From Flavobacteriales bacterium UBA6165 (GTDB lineage: Bacteria > Bacteroidota > Bacteroidia > Flavobacteriales_D > Crocinitomicaceae): DNA of 64,000 nucleotides. The stretch covers positions 8,917 through 72,916 of the forward strand of contig DIUF01000019.1 in assembly GCA_002422285.1 (NCBI GenBank), read 5' to 3'. Below the pieces are notes generated by a model that worked only from the letters and a program-made list of their open reading frames with translations, did no database searches and was not told the origin of the DNA. This document shows, in pieces, positions 1 to 8,459 of this stretch; positions within the stretch are counted from its first letter, which is position 1, and each line of letters begins with the position of its first letter. Position numbers and translations under genes: made by a program.

Positions 1-1158
1 ATCGTTGTACCAGTGCCATGCTTCTTCGTTGATAGGTTCACCAACAGAGCCAATCACGCGCAATGATTTCATAGCGAAGGCTTGCACGTAATCCAAACTT
101 TCTTTTGCTAATGCTCGAATAGCCGTTGGCGCCGTGTAAAACTGATTCACTTGATGTTTTTCAATGACCTGCCAGAAACGACTGAAATCGGGGAATGAAG
201 GCACGCCCTCAAACAAAACGGTTGTTGCTCCATTCAAAAGCGGACCGTAAACGATGTAGGAATGTCCGGTAATCCAACCAATATCGGCGGTACACCAATA
301 CACATCGTTTTCCTGATAATCAAACACATTTTTGAAGGTGTAGGCCGTGTAAACCATGTAGCCCGCTGTGGTGTGCATCATGCCTTTGGGTTTGCCAGTT
401 GAGCCCGAAGTGTATAGAATGAAAAGTGGGTCTTCGGCGTCCATGATTTCTGCTACTGAATTGTCAGAAGCTTTGTCTAAGAGAGGCTGCAACCAAATAT
501 CTCGACCTTCTTTCATGTTGATGGCCATGTTGGTACGCTTAACGACAAGCACTTTTTTTACGCCAGTAGATTTTTCCAATGCTTCATCCACGATGCCTTT
601 TAAATCAATGGATTTATTGCCTCTATAGGCGCCGTCTGAAGTTATAACCAAATGACAATCGCAATCATCAATTCTTGTTGACAATGCTGAAGCCGAGAAC
701 CCAGCAAAAACAACAGAATGCACAGCTCCAATTCTTGCGCAAGCCAAAACAGCGATGGCTAATTCAGGAATCATGGGCAAGTAAATACAAACACGGTCGC
801 CTTTTTTAACGCCTTGATCTCGAAGCACATTCGCCATTTTAGAGACGCGTTTATACAATTCGTTGTAGGAAATGTGTTGGGCTGCTTCCTCTGGATTATT
901 GGGTTCAAAAATAATGGCCGTTTTTTCGCCACGCACGTTCAAATGTCTGTCGATGCAGTTTTTGGTGATGTTCACTTTTGCGCCGCTAAACCATTCAAAT
1001 TTGGCTTCTGTGAAGTCGAAATCGAGCACTTTGTCCCATTTCTGGTACCAAGTAAAATTTTCATCTGCAATTTTCGACCAGAATTTCTTCGGGTTTTTGA
1101 CAGATTTGCGGTAGGTTTTGAAGTAATCTTCGAGGTTTTTGATTTTAAATGCACACAT
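1..1158 (-). CDS. acs: acetyl-CoA synthetase (acetate-CoA ligase), partial
   Basis: AMP-forming ligase that turns acetate, ATP and CoA into acetyl-CoA in the cytoplasm. Only the N-terminal 386 residues are present; the 3' end, with the C-terminal lysine domain, lies beyond the left edge. The start is the ATG at 1158, 12 bases after the stop of the neighbouring acyl-CoA ligase gene. Visible features are the acetyl-CoA-synthetase N-terminal domain, the P-loop-like AMP-binding motif YTSGSTGKPKG, and the family stretch TADIGWITGHSYIVYGPL. It is the last visible gene of an operon that also encodes the neighbouring ligase, a receiver protein and a symporter-type kinase. This fits a role in acetate assimilation. 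Assignment as acetate rather than propionate ligase rests on overall resemblance; the tandem paralogue makes this clearer. Confidence 0.93.
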   Translation of the reverse strand, partial: MCAFKIKNLEDYFKTYRKSVKNPKKFWSKIADENFTWYQKWDKVLDFDFTEAKFEWFSGAKVNITKNCIDRHLNVRGEKTAIIFEPNNPEEAAQHISYNELYKRVSKMANVLRDQGVKKGDRVCIYLPMIPELAIAVLACARIGAVHSVVFAGFSASALSTRIDDCDCHLVITSDGAYRGNKSIDLKGIVDEALEKSTGVKKVLVVKRTNMAINMKEGRDIWLQPLLDKASDNSVAEIMDAEDPLFILYTSGSTGKPKGMMHTTAGYMVYTAYTFKNVFDYQENDVYWCTADIGWITGHSYIVYGPLLNGATTVLFEGVPSFPDFSRFWQVIEKHQVNQFYTAPTAIRALAKESLDYVQAFAMKSLRVIGSVGEPINEEAWHWYND

Positions 1159-1170
1159 GATTTTATATTT

Positions 1171-3066
1171 TTAATGGTGAGTTTTATTTGAGAAATAGAC
1201 ATTTGCTGCTCCCTCAATTTCTGGAATGATTGCAACATCATCAATGGTTGATGGAATTTGAAACTGCTCTTTATCAATGATTTGACGGAGTAATTTTCGT
1301 AAGATTTTACCTGAACGCGTTTTCGGAAGACGTTTTACAAAAACAACATCCTTCAGACTGGCAACAGCGCCGATTTTTTCACGGACAGCCAAAATAACTT
1401 CCAACTGAATTCTGGTTTGGTCGATGTCGTTGTCATTTTTTTCAACGACGAAAGCCATTGGAATTTGTCCTTTTAATTGATCGTTGACACCAATCACAGC
1501 GCACTCTGCAATATGTGTGTGAGCCGAAACAATCTCTTCCATTTCTGCTGTGGAAAGCCTATGACCAGCAACGTTAATGACATCGTCAACGCGACCTGTG
1601 ATGTATACATAGCCATCGTCATCTTTGTAACCACCATCGCCAGAAAAATAGAAACCTTTGAATTTCTTGAGGTAACCATTTTTGAAACGTTCGTTGTCTT
1701 GCCAAATATCGAGTAAAGTACCAGGTGGCAGTGGCAGTTTTACAGCAACGAAACCTTCGCAGTTTGGAGCAAGTTCTTCTCCTAATTCGTTTAATATTCT
1801 AATGTCGTAACCATGAACGGGGAGTCCAGCAGAACCGGCTTTGGTTGGCATCAACTCAATTCCCGCAGGATTTGCAACCATCGGCCATCCTGATTCTGTT
1901 TGCCACCAATGGTCGATTACTGGAATATTGAGCTGTTTTTCAAGCCATTGTAAAGTTGAAATGTCGCAACGTTCGCCTGCCAAAAATTGATATTTCAAAC
2001 AAGTCAGATCGAATTGTTTGATGAATAATCCGTCTGGGTCTTCTTTCCGAATGGCACGAATGGCTGTTGGCGCGGTGAACATTACTTCTACACGATGTTC
2101 TGCAATAACCCGCCAAAATGTTGAAGCATCTGGTGTCTTAATCGGTTTTCCTTCAAATAGAACAGTGGTGTTTCTGTTGATCAAAGGTCCGTAAACGATA
2201 TAGCTGTGACCAACAACCCAACCCACGTCAGATGCAGCCCAAAAGACTTTTCCTGGCGCGATGTTGTAAATGTTTGTCATGGAAAATTGCAGGGCTGTGG
2301 CATATCCTCCTGTATCGCGAACAACGCCCTTTGGTTTTCCTGTTGTGCCTGAGGTGTATAGTATATAAGAAGGATGATTTGATGGAAGCGGAACACAATC
2401 CACGAATTTCGAGTTGTTTGCAAACGCATCAAAATCTAAATCGATTTCATTCATCGGACGCTTGGCACCGAACTTTCTGTTGTAAACTACGACATGATTG
2501 GGCTTGTGTACTGCTAAATTGATGGCTTCATCAACCATAGGTTTGTAGGCGATGAGTTTTTCTACTTCAATTCCAGATGAAGCCGTCAGAATAATCTTGG
2601 GTTTGCAATCGTCGATGCGTATGGCAAGTTCATTCGGGGCAAATCCCCCAAAAACAACGGAATGCGTTACTCCGATTCTTGCACAAGCCAACATGGCATA
2701 AATCGCTTGCGGAATCATCGGCATGTAAATTATTGCAACGTCGCCTGAATTCAACCCCAAGTCTTTCATTGCGGCTGCCAATTTGTTGACCTCTGAAAGC
2801 AGTTGATTAAAAGTGATTTTCTCGATGCGCTGGGTCACTGGTGAGTCGTAAATAATGGCGTTTTGCTCTCCAAATCCATCTTCAATATGTTTGTCCACAG
2901 CGAGATAGCACAAATTTGTGTAGCCACCTTCAAACCATTTGGAGTAGTCGCCAGTTTGGTCTAAAATGGTTGTTGGCTCTTTGTGCCAGCTGATTTTTTT
3001 GGATTGTTGCTCCCAAAACAATTCTGGGTTTTCAATACTTTGTTTATATGATTCAAGGTAATTCAT
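1171..3066 (-). CDS. prpE: propionate-CoA ligase-like acyl-CoA synthetase
   Basis: A 631-residue AMP-forming acyl-CoA ligase, the expected length for PrpE/ACSS3-type enzymes that activate propionate or other short acids. The adenylation motif YTSGTTGKPKG is at about residues 237-247. The A8 hinge region GRVDDVINVAGHRLST is present, as is the conserved C-terminal lysine in the SGK motif (about K587), which acetylation controls in this family. The gene begins 3 bases after the CheY-like gene and ends 12 bases before acs, so the three are surely cotranscribed. Two paralogous ligases in tandem suggest a division between acetate and a longer acid such as propionate. Substrate choice cannot be read from the sequence, so prpE is a family-level name. 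Confidence 0.85.
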   Translation of the reverse strand: MNYLESYKQSIENPELFWEQQSKKISWHKEPTTILDQTGDYSKWFEGGYTNLCYLAVDKHIEDGFGEQNAIIYDSPVTQRIEKITFNQLLSEVNKLAAAMKDLGLNSGDVAIIYMPMIPQAIYAMLACARIGVTHSVVFGGFAPNELAIRIDDCKPKIILTASSGIEVEKLIAYKPMVDEAINLAVHKPNHVVVYNRKFGAKRPMNEIDLDFDAFANNSKFVDCVPLPSNHPSYILYTSGTTGKPKGVVRDTGGYATALQFSMTNIYNIAPGKVFWAASDVGWVVGHSYIVYGPLINRNTTVLFEGKPIKTPDASTFWRVIAEHRVEVMFTAPTAIRAIRKEDPDGLFIKQFDLTCLKYQFLAGERCDISTLQWLEKQLNIPVIDHWWQTESGWPMVANPAGIELMPTKAGSAGLPVHGYDIRILNELGEELAPNCEGFVAVKLPLPPGTLLDIWQDNERFKNGYLKKFKGFYFSGDGGYKDDDGYVYITGRVDDVINVAGHRLSTAEMEEIVSAHTHIAECAVIGVNDQLKGQIPMAFVVEKNDNDIDQTRIQLEVILAVREKIGAVASLKDVVFVKRLPKTRSGKILRKLLRQIIDKEQFQIPSTIDDVAIIPEIEGAANVYFSNKTHH

Positions 3067-3069
3067 GAT

Positions 3070-3435
3070 TCAAATTTCTAGCAGTTCATTAATTTTTTCG
3101 GTCATTTTTTTCAATGAAAATGGTTTGGTCATGTAGGCATCAGCGCCCAAATCCATACCTTTTCGAATATCTTCTTCTTTATTTTTAGCACTCAGAAACA
3201 TTACCTTACAAGCTTGCAAAGTATCTTGATTTTTGATGTGCTTCAGTGTGGCATATCCGTCAATATTCGGCATCATAATGTCGAGAATGATGGCGTCTGG
3301 CACTTCATTTTCGAGAATTTCAATAGCTTCTTGTCCATCTCGAGCTATGAACACCTCAAAATTTTGTTTTTTGAAGGTGTATTCCAAAGTCATTATGATA
3401 TTTGGTTCGTCGTCAACTATTAATATCTTCGGCAT
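3070..3435 (-). CDS. single-domain response regulator (CheY-like)
   Basis: A stand-alone receiver of 121 residues with the acidic pocket D8/D9, the phospho-acceptor D52, the switch serine S82 and the conserved lysine K104. No output domain follows; the protein ends right after the last receiver helix. Its start overlaps the end of the upstream symporter-kinase gene by 23 bases, which implies translational coupling and makes that kinase the likely phosphodonor. Known CrbS-type acetate kinases in gammaproteobacteria work with CrbR, a receiver fused to a LuxR-type DNA-binding domain. The lack of such a domain here means the signal must pass to another protein. Confidence 0.93.
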   Translation of the reverse strand: MPKILIVDDEPNIIMTLEYTFKKQNFEVFIARDGQEAIEILENEVPDAIILDIMMPNIDGYATLKHIKNQDTLQACKVMFLSAKNKEEDIRKGMDLGADAYMTKPFSLKKMTEKINELLEI

Positions 3436-6124
3436 AATTCAGTGCTTTTGAGATGGTAAAATGCAAACTTGTTCCCCCTGATTGATTTGATTTGGCCCAA
3501 ATTTCTCCTCGATGGAGTTGGACAATGTTTTTTGAAATCGCCAGACCTAATCCACTACCAATAGGTTTTTTGATGTTCTGATTTTCCGATTGATAAAATT
3601 TGTCGAAGATGCGGTCTAAGTCGTTTTCAGGAATTCCCGGTCCATTATCTGTAATGGAAATTTGAATTTTATCGTCGTTTTCAATCAGCTCAATCTGAAT
3701 TTCGCCATTTGTTACGGGGCAAAATTTGATGGCGTTTGATAAAATGTTTGTCAGCACCTGAGTGATTTGGTCTTCATCAAAATAGATGACGCTATCACTA
3801 TCAATGCTGAATTTCATTGTGATGCCCTTCATTTTAATTAACTGTGATAATGCCTCAACTGCCTGCTCAATGGTTTGCTTCAATGAAGTCTCAGTGAGCA
3901 GCAATTTTTGTTTACCACTTTCCAACTTATCTAAATCTAGAATGGTATTTATCAGTCGATTTAATCGGTCCGATTCTGTGATGATGTTGTCTAAAAATTG
4001 CTGCTTGAGTTCGGTAGGCAATTCGTCGTCTTCTTTTAGAATTTCACTGGATGCCCGGATGGCAGTTATAGGTGTTCGCAATTCATGTGTTACTGTATCT
4101 AAAAATTCGTCTTTTTGCTTGTCTTTCATGAGCAATTCCTCGTTGGCGTTTTTCAACTGGCTCGAGAGTGATTTTAGCTGTCGACTGGTTTCTATCAATT
4201 TTTTATTAAGGTCGATGTTTTCTTTGGATTCCTCGAGTATCTTCAAGACTTCAGTTAAGGTTACTTTTTCTTCTTTTACCACGCTTGATATGAGTATCTT
4301 AGCCGAGGCTGTTCCAATCCTTCCGGTAAGCAGATTTTCAGCGAATTTCACCAATCGCGCATCAGCCAACTCTTGATTGGTGTCGATGTCGTATTTTTTG
4401 TTGAAAATAGCCATGGCGCGTTGTGTGCGCTCTTCTCCTAGAAATTTGATTAAAACCTTTTCGATGTCTTTGCGATATGCAGTGCCACGCCAAACGTAAA
4501 CATCCTCAACATTGTTGTTGTATTGGTCTATATCTACATACATTTCAGCGTAATTGCGTTCTCTATAATTGCCTTCAAAGCTGACAGATATTGTCAAGTA
4601 CAATAAAGTATTTGCCAACAAACTCCAAAATAAAGCGTGAGGAACTGGATCAAGATAATCCAAGCCAAAAAGTGCAAATGGTTTGAGCCACTCGATTTGG
4701 GCAGGCCCATCTTGAACCCATGTTGCACTCAGTGGCGAATCGCCCAAACCATATGGAATGAGCAGCGTATATGTACAAATCAAAAATCCAGTTACAAGAC
4801 CGGTAATCATTCCTTTTTTCGAGCCTCGACGCCAAAATAAAGCGCCAAAAAATGCAGGAGCCAGTTGAGCAATGATAACAAATGAAATCAGGCCAATGGA
4901 CACCAAGTTGTAATCCAGTCCGAAAAATTTATACAACAAAAAAGCCAAAATAATTAAGCTGAAAATACCGATTTTTCTGATGTTCACAATGTATTTGGCA
5001 TTGTTGTCTTCGTCTTCCTTTTTAAAGCGTCCAATAAAAGTGTAGGGGATGAGGATGTTGTTACTGAGCATCGTAGAAAGACTAATCGATGAAATGACAA
5101 TCATGGAGATGGAAGCCGAAAAGCCACCCAGAAAAACCAAAATTGTCAAGAAATCATAGCCCAATGATTTCGGAATGAGCAGCGAGTACATGTCTGGATT
5201 GGCATTTGCGCCTTCAAAAAGCAAGTTTCCTCCCCAGGCAATTGGGAATACAAAAATATTGAAAATCAACAAGTAGAGTGGGAAGAGCCAAGTGGCTGTT
5301 TTCAGGTGCTTTTCTCTGTTGTTTTCAATGACCATGGTTTGAAACTGACGGGGCAGCAGGAAAATGGCAAACATGGAAAGGAGTATCAATAAAAACCAAT
5401 TTAAGGCTTGAGGAATTCCGCCAATTGTATTCTTTTCATAAAATTCAGGAAGCTTGCTTGCTTTTTCAGTAATATCAGCAAAGCCATTAAAAACACCGTA
5501 GGTTACAAATAAGCCAATGACCACAAAAAAGACCAACTTCAACACACTTTCTAGGGCAACTGCTGTGATTATACCACTTCGTTTCTCGGATGCATCCACG
5601 TAGCGCGTACCGTAATAGGAAGCAAATAGAGCTAAGGCTATAGACACATAGGTGGTGGAGTCTGTCAAAAAGTTTTTGGATAAAGTTGTGTCTGTGACCA
5701 AATGAAACGTTTCAGAAATGGCTTTTAATTGTAACGCTATATAAGGCAAGACACCAATAATAATGATGATAGATACCAATGCACCCACAGTGCGACTATT
5801 GCCGTATCGAAGCGAAATAAAATCCGCGATGCTTGAAATGTTGTTGCGCTTAGAAATACGAATGATTTTGCGCAAAATGATAATCCAAAGCGGAGCAACG
5901 ATGATGGGGCCGATGTAAATAGGGAGATAGTTTAATCCACTTGTGGCAGCCACCCCGATACTGCCGTAATATGTCCAAGCGGTACAATAAACAGCCAAAG
6001 ACAAGCTGTAGATAATACCGTTGTTTGTGAAGCGGTTGTTTTTACGCTTTTCTGCCCAATGCGCAGTGAAGAAAAGCAAACCCACATAGAACAGTAGAAT
6101 GATTATGAGCCACCAGCTATTCAT
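3413..6124 (-). CDS. sodium:solute symporter-histidine kinase hybrid (CrbS/CbrA-like)
   Basis: A 903-residue membrane sensor. Residues 1 to about 540 form a sodium:solute symporter (SSS) module with about 12-13 hydrophobic segments. A STAC-like linker follows at about 560-640, then a short coiled coil. The HisKA box DTVTHELRTPIT has the phospho-accepting His at about residue 680, and the HATPase domain carries N, G1 (DNGPGIP) and G2 (GSGLGL) boxes. I see no PAS domain, which CbrA-type proteins often have. In Pseudomonas and Vibrio, SSS kinases of this design control acs and carbon-source use. Here the gene is cotranscribed with two acyl-CoA ligases and follows a symporter operon, so sensing of acetate or a related acid is a strong inference. 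It overlaps the upstream miniprotein gene by 8 bases. Confidence 0.93.
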   Translation of the reverse strand: MNSWWLIIILLFYVGLLFFTAHWAEKRKNNRFTNNGIIYSLSLAVYCTAWTYYGSIGVAATSGLNYLPIYIGPIIVAPLWIIILRKIIRISKRNNISSIADFISLRYGNSRTVGALVSIIIIIGVLPYIALQLKAISETFHLVTDTTLSKNFLTDSTTYVSIALALFASYYGTRYVDASEKRSGIITAVALESVLKLVFFVVIGLFVTYGVFNGFADITEKASKLPEFYEKNTIGGIPQALNWFLLILLSMFAIFLLPRQFQTMVIENNREKHLKTATWLFPLYLLIFNIFVFPIAWGGNLLFEGANANPDMYSLLIPKSLGYDFLTILVFLGGFSASISMIVISSISLSTMLSNNILIPYTFIGRFKKEDEDNNAKYIVNIRKIGIFSLIILAFLLYKFFGLDYNLVSIGLISFVIIAQLAPAFFGALFWRRGSKKGMITGLVTGFLICTYTLLIPYGLGDSPLSATWVQDGPAQIEWLKPFALFGLDYLDPVPHALFWSLLANTLLYLTISVSFEGNYRERNYAEMYVDIDQYNNNVEDVYVWRGTAYRKDIEKVLIKFLGEERTQRAMAIFNKKYDIDTNQELADARLVKFAENLLTGRIGTASAKILISSVVKEEKVTLTEVLKILEESKENIDLNKKLIETSRQLKSLSSQLKNANEELLMKDKQKDEFLDTVTHELRTPITAIRASSEILKEDDELPTELKQQFLDNIITESDRLNRLINTILDLDKLESGKQKLLLTETSLKQTIEQAVEALSQLIKMKGITMKFSIDSDSVIYFDEDQITQVLTNILSNAIKFCPVTNGEIQIELIENDDKIQISITDNGPGIPENDLDRIFDKFYQSENQNIKKPIGSGLGLAISKNIVQLHRGEIWAKSNQSGGTSLHFTISKALNYAEDINS

Positions 6125-6311
6125 AGTATTTCCTCAGTATTAAGTAACTTACAAATACGCCAAAAGCCCAAAACAGGAATATGAATAACAACATCATCGG
6201 AAATCCTAACACGCTCACAGATTTGTCGAAGAGCAAAATGATAGGCATGTTGAACCCTATGAACAGCAGTAAACTGGTGAAAATAAGTTTTTGTTGATGT
6301 CGTTTCTTCAT
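6117..6311 (-). CDS. small two-TM membrane protein
   Basis: A 64-residue basic protein with two clear hydrophobic segments (about residues 9-28 and 33-58) and no recognised domain. Its stop overlaps the start of the symporter-kinase gene by 8 bases, so the two are coupled. It follows directly after the terminator of the symporter operon, which makes it the first gene of the kinase-receiver-ligase transcript. The sequence GTATTTTGCAAC just before the ATG is close to a -7 box. Its size and position suggest a small accessory subunit of the kinase, much as DUF4212 accompanies the neighbouring symporter, but this is inference. It could be a non-essential leader peptide. Confidence 0.7.
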   Translation of the reverse strand: MKKRHQQKLIFTSLLLFIGFNMPIILLFDKSVSVLGFPMMLLFIFLFWAFGVFVSYLILRKYYE

Positions 6312-6324
6312 GTTGCAAAATACT

Positions 6325-6363
6325 AAAAAAATCGAAATCTGTCCGAAGATCAGATTTCGATTT
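6325..6363 (-). terminator. intrinsic terminator after the symporter operon
   Basis: A perfect 13-bp inverted repeat (AAATCGAAATCTG at 6329-6341 with its complement at 6351-6363) surrounds a 9-base loop. On the minus strand it is followed by a run of U. It sits 9 bases after the symporter stop and separates that operon from the kinase-ligase operon. A-rich and T-rich flanks on both sides could let it work in both directions. Confidence 0.88.
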
Positions 6364-6371
6364 GCGTTTTT

Positions 6372-8171
6372 TTAATGTGCTACTGCTTCACCTGCACCCG
6401 ATGGGATTCGGATGTTTTCAACAATTTCTTGTACTTCTAGCGGCGGAGCAGGGAAGAATCTATTGACAGTTAATGCAACAATGAAGTTGATAATCATACC
6501 CACAAAACCGATGCCTTCAGGAGATATGCCGAACCACCAATCTTCTTTGCTGTTGCTTCCAAATACACCTTCAACCCAAGTGAAGCCAGCTATTCCGGAT
6601 AATTTGAATTTCAAAACATAAATCATGGTGAAAAGCAATCCTGCAATCATACCAGCAACAACGCCCTCTCTATTCATACGCTTGGAGAAAATTCCCATGA
6701 AAATGGCTGGGAAAAATGTTGAGGCCGCATATCCAAAGGCTATTGCTACCACGGAGGCTACAAATCCAGGAGGATTGATGCCGAAGTAACCAGCGATACA
6801 AACAGCAACTACTGATGCAATACGAGCTGCACGAAGTTCACCTTTTTCTGATAGATTGGGTTTTAATACTTTTTTCATTAAGTCATGCGAAATAGAAGAT
6901 GATATTACGATTAACAAACCCGCTGCGGTCGATAATGCAGCAGCCAAAGCGCCAGCAGCAACCAAACCAATTACCCATGCAGGTAAATTTGCAATTTCTG
7001 GGTTGGCCAAAACCATGATGTCGCCATTCACATAAAGCTCGTTATTGTTAGCCGTTTCAACGTTTGAAAAAACACGTTCGCCATGGATTCCCAAATTTTC
7101 TTCAAATACTGGCTTGTTGCCTTGAATCGCTGACCCTGGTGAAGTTTGGATTAAGCCATCTCCGTTTTTATCCGACCAAGCCAATAGACCTGTTTGTTCC
7201 CAGTTCTTAAACCAGCCTGGCATCTCTTCGTAAGATTTGTTTTGTGTTGTTTCGATTAGATTCGTGCGTGCAAATACAGATATTGCTGGTGCAGCCGTGT
7301 ATAGAATGGCAATAAAAATCAGTGCGTATAAACCAGTTTTTCGTGCGTCTGAAACTTTTGGTACTGTAAAGAAGCGAACAATTACGTGAGGCAAGCCAGC
7401 AGTACCTAGCATCAATGCTGCGGTGATAGCAATATTATCCATCATGGTCTTGCTGCCTTTTGTGTATTCTGTGAATCCAAGATCAACCAATAAGTTGTCA
7501 AGTTTTTTGAGTACGTAAACTCCATCAGCTCCTTGACTACCCATTCCCAATTGAGGGACAAAGTTTCCAGTCATTTGAAAAGAAATAAAGAAGGCGGGAA
7601 CCATGAATGCAAAGATCAAAACACAGTATTGAGCAACTTGCGTGTAGGTAATACCTTTCATTCCTCCTAAAGTAGCGTAAAACAAAACGACTACCATGCC
7701 AATTACAACACCCCACTCAATACCCACGCCTAAAAATCGAGAGAACACCAAGCCAACACCTTGCATCTGTCCAGCAACGTATGTGAATGATATAATCAAA
7801 GCACAAAGCACTGCAATCAGGCGAGCTGTTTTTGAGTAGTATCGGTCACCAATAAAATCTGGAACAGTGAACTTCCCAAACTTTCTTAAGTAAGGAGCTA
7901 GTAGTAATGCCAGAAGAACATAGCCACCAGTCCAGCCCATGATAAATACTGAGCCATCATAGCCCATGAAGGAGATCAATCCGGCCATTGAAATAAAAGA
8001 TGCTGCCGACATCCAATCTGCCGCTGTTGCCATACCATTTGCCAATGGAGATACTCCGCCTCCTGCAACATAAAATTCTTTGGTAGATGCAGCTCTCGCC
8101 CAAATAGCAATGCCAAAATATAAGGAGAAGGTGCCTATCACCCAAATCCATGTCCATACTGTAGAGTCCAT
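6372..8171 (-). CDS. sodium:solute symporter, VC_2705 (ActP-like) subfamily
   Basis: A 599-residue integral membrane transporter of the SSS family, likely importing acetate or another small carboxylate with sodium. Typical family stretches are the early GGGVSPLANGMATAADWMSA segment and a later AGLLIVISSSISHDLMK segment. An extra hydrophilic loop (about residues 305-375) separates two membrane segments and is typical of the VC_2705 subfamily. The gene follows the DUF4212 small-subunit gene by 11 bases, the defining pairing of this subfamily. It ends at a strong terminator. The link with acs in the next operon supports acetate as substrate. ActP itself lacks the DUF4212 partner in this form, so I give no symbol. 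Confidence 0.9.
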   Translation of the reverse strand: MDSTVWTWIWVIGTFSLYFGIAIWARAASTKEFYVAGGGVSPLANGMATAADWMSAASFISMAGLISFMGYDGSVFIMGWTGGYVLLALLLAPYLRKFGKFTVPDFIGDRYYSKTARLIAVLCALIISFTYVAGQMQGVGLVFSRFLGVGIEWGVVIGMVVVLFYATLGGMKGITYTQVAQYCVLIFAFMVPAFFISFQMTGNFVPQLGMGSQGADGVYVLKKLDNLLVDLGFTEYTKGSKTMMDNIAITAALMLGTAGLPHVIVRFFTVPKVSDARKTGLYALIFIAILYTAAPAISVFARTNLIETTQNKSYEEMPGWFKNWEQTGLLAWSDKNGDGLIQTSPGSAIQGNKPVFEENLGIHGERVFSNVETANNNELYVNGDIMVLANPEIANLPAWVIGLVAAGALAAALSTAAGLLIVISSSISHDLMKKVLKPNLSEKGELRAARIASVVAVCIAGYFGINPPGFVASVVAIAFGYAASTFFPAIFMGIFSKRMNREGVVAGMIAGLLFTMIYVLKFKLSGIAGFTWVEGVFGSNSKEDWWFGISPEGIGFVGMIINFIVALTVNRFFPAPPLEVQEIVENIRIPSGAGEAVAH

Positions 8172-8182
8172 AATTTATTGGT

Positions 8183-8434
8183 TTAATTGAGGTTGTATTT
8201 TTTATCTAACTTGTTCATAATGATTATGTACGCGGCTATTATTACAATAAATGCATACACTGATCCTTGCTGGGCGAACCAAAATCCAAGTGGGAAGCCA
8301 CCGATATGAAATTGATCTAAAAAGTCTTTGAAAATGATGCCGCATCCGAAGGAAACGAAAAACCAGAAAAACATCAATATCGAGAGATACTTTATGTTTT
8401 CTTTCCAATACGCTTTGTTGTTTTGTGTGCTCAT
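8183..8434 (-). CDS. DUF4212 small subunit of the sodium:solute symporter
   Basis: An 83-residue membrane protein with two hydrophobic segments (about residues 15-37 and 50-73) and the family pattern of an aromatic N-terminal YWKENIKYL followed by GFPLGFWFAQQGS. In known genomes this family is always placed just upstream of VC_2705-type symporters and is thought to be their small subunit. Here it lies 11 bases upstream of that gene and 25 bases downstream of the porin, so all three form one operon. Confidence 0.92.
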   Translation of the reverse strand: MSTQNNKAYWKENIKYLSILMFFWFFVSFGCGIIFKDFLDQFHIGGFPLGFWFAQQGSVYAFIVIIAAYIIIMNKLDKKYNLN

Positions 8435-8459
8435 GATTTTATGTTTTAAGCATTAGTAA

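Noticed and set aside
814..1191. Plus-strand open frame inside acs
   Set aside because: It is antisense to a strongly conserved acyl-CoA ligase, and its protein has no domain pattern.
3786..4376. Plus-strand open frame of 196 codons within the symporter-kinase gene
   Set aside because: It is antisense to the HisKA/HATPase region and rich in serine as expected from a shadow frame.
6121..6318. Alternative frame over the 2-TM miniprotein (65 codons, TTG start)
   Set aside because: It has a charged, non-hydrophobic product and a rare start; the frame with two clean membrane segments is preferred.
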